The position numbers and the translations under genes are program-made. Source: Actinomycetes bacterium (GTDB lineage: Bacteria > Actinomycetota > Acidimicrobiia > Acidimicrobiales > RAAP-2). From it: a DNA stretch of 35,919 nt. The DNA lies in contig JAJYVT010000029.1 in NCBI GenBank assembly GCA_021791845.1, positions 1 to 35,919 on the forward strand, in the 5' to 3' direction. Below the pieces are notes generated by a model that worked only from the letters and a program-made list of their open reading frames with translations, ran no database searches and was not told the origin of the DNA. Each line of letters begins with the position of its first letter. Position 1 is the first letter of the stretch. Shown piece after piece: positions 31,501 through 35,919 of the stretch.

Positions 31501-31590
31501 ACCGCGGCGCCGGTGCGGGTGGCCGTGCGCGACCACGCCTTCGACCTCGCCGGCGGGGACGTGCGCCGGGTCCGCATCGACCACGCGTGA
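28567..31590 (+). CDS. HAD-like domain fused to glycoside hydrolase family 65 (disaccharide phosphorylase)
   Basis: 1007 residues. Residues about 18-145 have the order of a HAD phosphatase, but its catalytic positions look lost: motif I reads VVFAGDVLV (first Asp replaced by Ala27), the motif III Lys is not evident near APGTPEDA, and motif IV reads LLVGRRPAEL where an acidic pair is expected. A Pro/Gly linker of four SGxLGP repeats follows. From about 212 comes a GH65 protein: SGNGYLATRG near the start, the HVFWDE motif (W562), GVMGPDEFHDG with the catalytic acid E701, and KLAKQADV with the phosphate-site KQ at 822-823. GH65 enzymes phosphorolyse trehalose, maltose or kojibiose. A HAD+GH65 fusion recalls M. 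tuberculosis Rv2006 (OtsB1). It overlaps the metallopeptidase gene. Confidence 0.9.
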   Translation: MSDPGRPSSGGPRCVVDPADVDAVVFAGDVLVTADGAGDGRAVAAPSAIDLLRSLRGAGVRTATATARRDAASLLAAAGLDELVVVQADGVDVEGAPGTPEDAVLGEALARLAVPPARALLVGRRPAELAAARSAGFGRVLGVLSPSGLLGPSGALGPSGALGPSGLLGPADGAPDGAAELLEGGADEVVAGLAAIEVADPSPWAGGDHRPDPWSLVFEGFDPADEARREVLCASGNGYLATRGAAPESTAGGAHYPGTYLAGVYNRLVSDVHGRVLEHEELVNGPNWLPFTFRAGGGPWFGTESWQMVEQRQRIDIRYGVLHRRARVRDGEGRVTLVTQRRLVSMDDPHLAALETVLVAENWSGEVEVRTGIDGDVTNSGVESYRQLAGRHLSVHHTDVAGPETVVLVAETVQSGVRIAVAERVRALPGTAVAGRAVEQAPDRVDQHLTLHLRRGRAVRVEKVVGVYTSRDRAISECSLAAAAAASRAGTFDQLAAGHRAAWERLWARSALWVDVDGRTPTVVNLHRLHLLQSVSPHTAHLDAGVTARGLHGEAYRGHVFWDELFVFPLFTFRLPELTRSLLQYRYRRLGEARRLAREAGHRGAMFPWQSAMTGREETPTQLFNPRSGRWIPDHSHRQRHVGLAIAYNTWSYYQATGDVESLVHFGAELMIEIARFWASVATWDPSRHRYDIRGVMGPDEFHDGPAGDPGAGLVNNAYTNVMAAWALWRTRQVVDMLAGRGGGRVFERLDLRPEELAHWEHVGTRLSVPFDREGRIAQFEGYDALLELDWDAYRDRYGDIGRLDLILEAEGDTPNRYKLAKQADVLMLFFMLTAEELGAVLDRLGYPFDPATIPETVRYYLDRTSNGSTLSRVAHAWVLARSDRRAAWQVLLDALGADVDDGPGGTTGEGVHLGAMAGTVDLLQRCFVDLDARDDVLHLNPRLPDELPRLRCSLDYRGHRLELDVTHGAVVVRARPGTAAPVRVAVRDHAFDLAGGDVRRVRIDHA
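29001..29072 (+). repeat. Four 18-bp tandem units in an A-B-B-A pattern
   Basis: CCCGTCTGGTCTGCTCGG (units 1 and 4) and CCCGTCTGGCGCGCTCGG (units 2 and 3). They code for the PSGLLG / PSGALG linker between the HAD-like and GH65 parts. Confidence 0.9.
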
Positions 31591-31597
31591 GGGCGCC

Positions 31598-31629
31598 GCC
31601 GGCGCGCCGGCGCGCCGGCGGGCCGGCGG
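31598..31629. repeat. Four 8-bp GC units after the GH65 gene
   Basis: GCCGGCGC twice then GCCGGCGG twice, starting 8 nt after the stop. The first part contains the perfect palindrome GCCGGCGCGCCGGC, so the RNA could fold into a stable stem and act as a 3' stabiliser or terminator. Confidence 0.55.
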
Positions 31630-31651
31630 GAGGGCGCACGGGCGGGCGGTG

Positions 31652-31695
31652 GACCTTCGGCCCTACGGCCCCCGCCGCCGCCGGCCGACCATGGA
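31652..31695 (+). promoter_or_regulatory. DosR-like 13-bp box and -10 hexamer before the two-TM protein
   Basis: GACCTTCGGCCCT (31652-31664), 25 bp, then CATGGA (31690-31695): the same sequence and spacing as at 22175. The predicted start near 31702 would leave a leader of about 87 nt before ATG 31789. Confidence 0.6.
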
Positions 31696-31788
31696 CCGAG
31701 AGCCGGTCGTCGGCGCCGGACGGGCGCCCTCGCCGGGACCGTCCGCTGCGGCCGGACGGACGACGGACGGAAGGGAAGGAAGGCGTCG

Positions 31789-31998
31789 ATGGGCAACTTC
31801 TTCAGGCTGCTGTCAGCGGGCCCAGCGTTCTTCTTCAGCGCCTGGCTGGTCATGATCTTCGCCGGGATCGTCGGGAGCGACGTGGGCATCGCGCCCTTCG
31901 GCTACCTGACGGCGCTGGTGGTGACCATCGGCCTCTGGCTGGCCATCGTGCCGGCGGCCGGCGCCATCGCCGGCGCCAACCGGCGCCGCTCCTCCTGA
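31789..31998 (+). CDS. Small two-TM membrane protein
   Basis: 69 residues with two hydrophobic segments (about 10-28 and 38-62) joined by a short GSDVGIAPFG loop and a basic C-terminus (NRRRSS) that should face the cytosol. GGAAGGAAGG lies about 5 nt before the ATG. No family recognised. The DosR-like promoter upstream suggests expression with the protease fusion and the P-type ATPase; it is small enough to be a regulator of a membrane pump or protease, but that is a guess. Confidence 0.72.
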   Translation: MGNFFRLLSAGPAFFFSAWLVMIFAGIVGSDVGIAPFGYLTALVVTIGLWLAIVPAAGAIAGANRRRSS

Positions 31999-32022
31999 CG
32001 CCGGGACGCGGTGGCGTCCACG

Positions 32023-32028
32023 TAGCCT
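32023..32028 (+). promoter_or_regulatory. -10 element for a leaderless transcript
   Basis: TAGCCT (TAnnnT) ends 7 nt before GTG 32036, the same distance as at the metallopeptidase gene. No ribosome site is present, so leaderless initiation is likely. Confidence 0.4.
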
Positions 32029-32035
32029 TCGGCGC

Positions 32036-33088
32036 GTGCTCCGCACCCCCCGGGCCCGCGCCGCGGGCATCGTCGCCGGCTGCGCCGCGCTGTCCATCGT
32101 GCTGGCGGCGTGCGGGGGCGTGACGGCCCAGGCGCGGTCGTCGTCGCCGGCCAACGGGTCCGGCCCGCCGCCCTCGAGCGCGCCGACGACCACCGCCCCA
32201 CCCGGGCTCCCGCCGCCGGCCACCCTCGCCCCCTTCACCACAGCCCCGCCGGTCGCCGGCCAAGGGGCATGGACGCCGTCGGGCCGGCCCGTCGACGGCA
32301 CCCCGGCCGTCTTCGAGACCGCCCTCGTCCCCCCGGGCGGCACCCAGCCCGCCGGGATCGCCTGGATGGACACCCGCCTCCTCTCGGCCCGCCTGTACTC
32401 GGGGTCGATCAGCCCCGGCGGCGGCCCGTACCCGTACACGGCGCCCGTCCAGCCCGCCCAGGCGACATCGCTCGTCGCCGCCTTCAACGGCGGGTTCAAG
32501 ATGGCGACAGCCGGCGGCGGCTACTACACGACAGGCAAGACGATCGTGCCGCTCGTGGCGGGCGCCGCCTCCCTCGTCATCGACGCCAACGGGTCGGTCG
32601 CCATCGGGGCCTGGGGGACCACAGTCACGATGACCCCCGACGTGGTCGCCGTCCGCCAGAACCTGGTGCCCCTCGTCGCCGGCGGCCGCCCCACCCCCCA
32701 GGCCGCCAGCCCGAACTGGCAGTCGTGGGGGAACACCTGCGGCGCCACCGCCTGCACAACAACCACCCCGGGCATCGAGCACCAGTGGCGATCGGGCGCC
32801 GGCGTGACCGCCGACGGCGCCCTCGTCTACGTCACCGGCCCGTCCCTGTCGCCGCTCCAGCTGGCCGACCTGCTCGTCCGGGCGGGCGCCGTCCGCGGCA
32901 TGCAGCTCGACATCAACCCCTACTGGACCGTCCTCGTGACCTACGACCCGTCCACACCGGCCGGACCGGCGGCGCCGACAAACGGGAGCAAGCTCGTGGC
33001 CTCGACCGTGCAGGGGCCGGCCACCTTCTTCGACCCCGCCTGGGCCCGCGACTTCATCACCATGTCGGCGCGGCCGGCGGGGGGTTGA
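32036..33088 (+). CDS. Phosphodiester glycosidase (NAGPA/DUF2233)-like lipoprotein
   Basis: 350 residues: signal peptide with lipobox LAAC (about residue 26), a long Pro/Thr/Ser linker (about 30-85), then a NAGPA-type domain with the characteristic VAAFNGGFKMATAGGGYY and LVIDANGSVAIGAWG. In the usual family the catalytic strand reads MNLDGGGSS; here the matching place reads GMQLDINPYW, so this belongs to a variant subgroup. NAGPA-type enzymes remove sugar from phosphodiester linkages, and bacterial ones act on cell-wall polymers. Two Cys (GNTCGATACTT) may pair. The start is GTG 32036, probably leaderless. Confidence 0.82.
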   Translation: MLRTPRARAAGIVAGCAALSIVLAACGGVTAQARSSSPANGSGPPPSSAPTTTAPPGLPPPATLAPFTTAPPVAGQGAWTPSGRPVDGTPAVFETALVPPGGTQPAGIAWMDTRLLSARLYSGSISPGGGPYPYTAPVQPAQATSLVAAFNGGFKMATAGGGYYTTGKTIVPLVAGAASLVIDANGSVAIGAWGTTVTMTPDVVAVRQNLVPLVAGGRPTPQAASPNWQSWGNTCGATACTTTTPGIEHQWRSGAGVTADGALVYVTGPSLSPLQLADLLVRAGAVRGMQLDINPYWTVLVTYDPSTPAGPAAPTNGSKLVASTVQGPATFFDPAWARDFITMSARPAGG

Positions 33089-33195
33089 TCGGCCGACGGG
33101 TCGGCGCGGCTCCACCGAATCTTCCGCTAACGTAAACGTCAGGAATCGGCGGGCGGCAGCCCGTGGGAGGGCCGGCACAGCAGTCGAGGGAGCCG

Positions 33196-35025
33196 ATGGC
33201 GAGCAGCGGACCACAGGGCGCGGTACCCGGAGAACCGGGGGTCGACCCGTTCGGACAGGCGACGGCGCCCGTCGAAGACCCCTACAAGGGCAAGTGGCTG
33301 ACGCTGTCCAACACCACGCTGGGAGCGCTCCTGGTGATGGTGAACTCCTCCATCATCCTCATCTCGCTCCCCGACATCTTCCGGGGGGTGCACCTCAACC
33401 CGCTCGCCCCGTCCCACACCGATCTCTTCCTGTGGCTCCTCATGGGCTACATGGTGATGACGGCGGTGCTCGTCGTGAGCTTCGGCCGGCTGGGCGACAT
33501 GTTCGGTCGGGTGAAGATGTACAACCTCGGGTTCGCCGTCTTCACCGTCTTCTCGATCCTCCTCTCGATCGACTGGATGTCGGGCGTCCCCGGGACCATG
33601 TGGCTCATCGCCATGCGGATCCTCCAGGGCGTGGGCGGCGCCTTGCTGTTCGCCAACTCCTCGGCGATCCTCACCGACGCCTTCCCCCCGAACCAGCGGG
33701 GCCTCGCGCTCGGCGTGAACCAGGTGGCGGCGATCGCCGGGAGCTTCATCGGGCTCGTCATCGGCGGCGTGCTCGGGCCGATCGACTGGCGCCTCGTGTT
33801 CCTCATCTCGGTCCCGATCGGGCTCGTGGGCACGATCTGGGCCTACTTCAACCTGCACGAGCGGGGCGTGCGGACGCCGTCGACCATCGACTGGTGGGGC
33901 AACGTCACCTTTGCCGCCGGGCTCATCGCCGTGCTCGTCGGCATCACGTACGGGATCCTCCCGTACGGCCACAGCACCATGGGCTGGACCAGCCCCAAGG
34001 TGCTCGGGCTCCTCGGGGGCGGCGTCGCGCTGCTCGTCCTGTTCCTCTGGATCGAGACCAGGGTGAAGAACCCGATGTTCCGCCTGCCGCTCTTCCGGAT
34101 CCGGGCCTTCACCGCCGGGAACGTGGCGAGCCTGCTGGCCTCGATCGGGCGGGGCGGGATGATGTTCATCCTCATCGTCTGGCTCCAGGGGATCTGGCTG
34201 CCCCAGCACGGCTACAGCTTCGTCTCGACCCCGCTGTGGGCCGGCATCTACATGCTGCCTTTGACCGCCGGGTTCCTCGTCGCGGGGCCGGTGTCGGGGA
34301 TCCTGTCGGACCGGTTCGGGGCCCGGCCGTTCGCGACCGGCGGCATGGTCGTGGCCGCCGCCAGCTTCGCCTTGCTCGAGCTCCTCCCCGCCAACTTCTC
34401 CTACCTCTGGTTCGCCCTCTTGCTGTTGCTGAACGGCCTTGCCATGGGCCTCTTCTCCTCGCCCAACCGGGCCGGCATCATGAACAGCCTCCCCTCCCGC
34501 CAGCGGGGCGCCGGCGCCGGGATGACGACCACGTTCCAGAACTCGGCCATGGTCCTCTCGATCGGGCTCTTCTTCACCTTGATCATCGTGGGCCTCTCCT
34601 CCCACCTGCCCGGCGCCCTGTACGGCGGCCTCACCGCCCAGGGCGTGCCGAAGGCGGCGGCGGCGCACGTCTCGCACCTGCCGCCGACGGCGGCCCTCTT
34701 TGCCGCCTTCCTGGGGTACAACCCGATCAAGACGGTGCTCGGTCCGCTGCTGGTGCACCTCCCGCACGCTCGGGTCGCCTACCTGACGGGTCGGAGCTTC
34801 TTCCCCCACCTCATCTCGTCGTCGTTCATCGCCGGGCTGCACGAGGCGTTCGACTTCGCCGCGGCCAGCTGCGTGGTGGCCGCCGTGGCGTCGTGGCTCC
34901 GTGGCGGCAAGTACGTCCACGTCGACGACGACGACGACGAGGCGGGCGGGGTCCCCGCCGTCGCGGGTGCGGGGGCCGGCGAGCCCCAGTTCGCCGCGGT
35001 GGCGGGTCCGGCGGGCGAGCGGTGA
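33196..35025 (+). CDS. MFS multidrug exporter, DHA2 (14-TM) type
   Basis: 609 residues, about 14 transmembrane helices. Signatures: RLGDMFGRVKMYNLG in the TM2-3 loop, RILQGVGGALLFANSSAIL in TM4 and the antiporter-type motif C region (AIAGSFIGLVIGGVLG) in TM5. Unlike shorter DHA2 members it has an extra extracytoplasmic region between the last helices (about 485-550) and an acidic C-terminal tail with a five-Asp run. It should export drugs or metabolites by proton antiport. ATG 33196 follows GAGGGAG closely; GTG 33163 is an alternative. TAACGT at 33128-33133 may be the -10; an AACGT direct repeat there could be an operator. It overlaps the MerR gene by 4 nt. Confidence 0.92.
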   Translation: MASSGPQGAVPGEPGVDPFGQATAPVEDPYKGKWLTLSNTTLGALLVMVNSSIILISLPDIFRGVHLNPLAPSHTDLFLWLLMGYMVMTAVLVVSFGRLGDMFGRVKMYNLGFAVFTVFSILLSIDWMSGVPGTMWLIAMRILQGVGGALLFANSSAILTDAFPPNQRGLALGVNQVAAIAGSFIGLVIGGVLGPIDWRLVFLISVPIGLVGTIWAYFNLHERGVRTPSTIDWWGNVTFAAGLIAVLVGITYGILPYGHSTMGWTSPKVLGLLGGGVALLVLFLWIETRVKNPMFRLPLFRIRAFTAGNVASLLASIGRGGMMFILIVWLQGIWLPQHGYSFVSTPLWAGIYMLPLTAGFLVAGPVSGILSDRFGARPFATGGMVVAAASFALLELLPANFSYLWFALLLLLNGLAMGLFSSPNRAGIMNSLPSRQRGAGAGMTTTFQNSAMVLSIGLFFTLIIVGLSSHLPGALYGGLTAQGVPKAAAAHVSHLPPTAALFAAFLGYNPIKTVLGPLLVHLPHARVAYLTGRSFFPHLISSSFIAGLHEAFDFAAASCVVAAVASWLRGGKYVHVDDDDDEAGGVPAVAGAGAGEPQFAAVAGPAGER

Positions 35026-35480
35026 CCACCGGCGCGCCGCCGGCCGCCGGCCTCGGGCACGACCCGGCGCTGCGCGGCATCGGGGCGGTGGCGTCCGCCA
35101 CCGGCGTGTCGGAGCGGGCCCTGCGCTACTACGAGGAGCTCGGGCTGCTCCGCCCGGCCGCCCATCGGCCCGGCGGGGGTCGGCTCTACGCCGACGCCGA
35201 CGTCCAGCGGGTCCGGCGCATCCGCGAGCTCCAGGAGCTGATGGGGTTCGACCTCGAGGAGATCCGCACGGTGCTCTCGGCCGAGGACCGCCTCGACGTG
35301 CTCCGGGGCCAGTACCGCGACGGGACGGGCGACCCGGTTGCGGTGGTGGAGGAGGCGATCGCCACCCTCGGGTCGCTGCGGGCCGAGGTGAACGCCAAGC
35401 TCGGCCGCCTGGAGTCGTTCCGTGCCGGGCTCGACGCCCGGCTCGAGCGGCTCCGGCCGCGCCTCGACCGGCGGCGCTAG
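35022..35480 (+). CDS. MerR-family regulator
   Basis: 152 residues. The winged helix-turn-helix (GAVASATGVSERALRYYEEL, GRLYADADVQRVRRI) is followed by a long dimerisation helix (about 100-148). No effector domain or Cys metal ligands are seen beyond it, so the inducer is unknown. GTG 35022 overlaps the exporter stop (GTGA), which suggests it regulates the exporter operon. Its stop codon shares the palindrome CTAG with the stop of the convergent gene. Confidence 0.92.
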   Translation: MTTGAPPAAGLGHDPALRGIGAVASATGVSERALRYYEELGLLRPAAHRPGGGRLYADADVQRVRRIRELQELMGFDLEEIRTVLSAEDRLDVLRGQYRDGTGDPVAVVEEAIATLGSLRAEVNAKLGRLESFRAGLDARLERLRPRLDRRR

Positions 35481-35919
35481 GTCCCGACCCGCTCCCGCCG
35501 GTTCACCGGCAAGGCGGTGGCCGGGTCGGGCGTGTCGATCTCCATGGCCAGGCGGTGGCCGTCGAAGACGGCCTCGGACACGAGGCGCGGGGCGACCGCG
35601 TCGCCGATGCGGTACAGCCCGACGATGCCGGCGGCGGCGCGCGCCGCCGGATCGGCCGAGAGCGCCTCCCACAGGGCGGACACGGAGGCCCGCTGGGTCA
35701 CGACGACCACCGAGTCGCAGGCGATGTCCACCGGCTCGCCGACCTCGTCGGCACCGGTCGCGCCCGCCGGCGACACCGCGTGGAGGACGACACCCCGGCG
35801 CACGCCGATACCGAGCTCGTGGAGGTGCTGGCGGAGGAACGACCCCTCGAGCGTGTGGTCGCTCACGGGCGAGACGACGTCGAACGGGGTGGCGATGGTC
35901 ACCTCGTATCCGTCGAGTC
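35477..35919 (-). CDS. FAD/NAD-dependent oxidoreductase, OYE/trimethylamine-dehydrogenase-like (C-terminal part)
   Basis: Only the last 147 or so codons are in the window; the frame stays open to the edge (GYEVTIATPF), so the gene starts upstream of 35919 on this strand. The visible part is the end of the FAD/NAD-binding region of proteins such as 2,4-dienoyl-CoA reductase and trimethylamine or histamine dehydrogenases: a Rossmann strand (DGYEVTIATP), HLHELGIGVRRGVVLHAV, DSVVVVTQR and the FAD-binding end YRIGDAVAPRLVSEAVFDGH. The catalytic barrel is outside the window, so the substrate cannot be inferred. Confidence 0.8.
   Translation of the reverse strand, partial: LDGYEVTIATPFDVVSPVSDHTLEGSFLRQHLHELGIGVRRGVVLHAVSPAGATGADEVGEPVDIACDSVVVVTQRASVSALWEALSADPAARAAAGIVGLYRIGDAVAPRLVSEAVFDGHRLAMEIDTPDPATALPVNRRERVGT

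Noticed and set aside
25219-31590. Open reading frame of more than 2100 codons on the plus strand
   Set aside because: Its first part is antisense to the P-type ATPase and codes for low-complexity Arg/Gly/His-rich protein; only the last third (from 28567) is the real HAD-GH65 gene. Stop codons are rare in such GC-rich DNA.
1-35919. tRNA, rRNA, riboswitch or replication origin
   Set aside because: Reading both strands I saw no tRNA-like cloverleaf, conserved riboswitch core, rRNA segment or DnaA-box cluster. A covariance-model scan would be needed to exclude small RNAs.

Overview
The window is about 36 kb of very GC-rich DNA, with long antisense shadow ORFs, many GTG starts and frequent 4-nt gene overlaps. 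This points to a high-GC actinomycete. Three things suggest Acidimicrobiia or a close relative: a giant exported protein ending in repeats of the SDGGIFTFG / GGGYWLVA type, apparently leaderless promoters, and dormancy-type genes. That placement is inference; no rRNA or other taxonomic marker is present.

Layout. (1) 1-4332: a redox module of a membrane polyferredoxin (cut by the window edge), a three-part fusion (2x[4Fe-4S] ferredoxin, GltD-like flavoprotein, flavodoxin) and an Rrf2-type Fe-S regulator with an extra C-terminal domain. (2) 4454-5150: a VapBC-type toxin-antitoxin pair. (3) 5396-9532: a 1378-residue exported multidomain protein with its own consensus promoter and a strong downstream hairpin. 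(4) 9763-12989: a lipoprotein, a CLC transporter, a truncated MerR regulator with a MerR-like operator, and a HemG-like flavodoxin. (5) 12991-14330: an IS110-family element. (6) 14600-17050: an ECF sigma factor, a single-pass membrane protein and a SIMPL-domain protein in a tight operon. (7) 17072-21051: a small PLDc_N-like membrane protein, then an ABC-2 exporter (one ATPase, two permeases) and a small protein. (8) 21088-31998: a ZIP transporter and a Cys/Gly-rich peptide, divergent from a fusion of an S2P (M50) protease with a YlbL/Lon-like (S16) protease; a P2-type cation ATPase divergent from a zinc-metallopeptidase lipoprotein that overlaps a HAD-like/GH65 phosphorylase fusion; and a two-TM protein. 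(9) 32036-35919: a phosphodiester-glycosidase-like lipoprotein, a DHA2-type MFS exporter with its MerR regulator, and the C-terminal end of an OYE-type flavoprotein.

The most interesting result is in region 8. An identical 13-bp sequence, GACCTTCGGCCCT, lies in three separate intergenic regions: before the protease fusion, before the P-type ATPase, and before the small two-TM protein. It is an imperfect palindrome resembling the DosR/DevR box. In two cases exactly 25 bp separate it from a CATGGA hexamer, and the third has a related hexamer at the same distance. The genes it flanks resemble three members of the Mycobacterium tuberculosis DosR dormancy regulon: the S2P protease Rip3, the P-type ATPase CtpF, and Rv2006/OtsB1 (HAD plus GH65). 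The region therefore looks like part of a hypoxia/dormancy-type regulon, with a tandem intramembrane/Lon-like protease fusion as its least familiar component. No DosR-type response regulator or kinase is encoded in this window.
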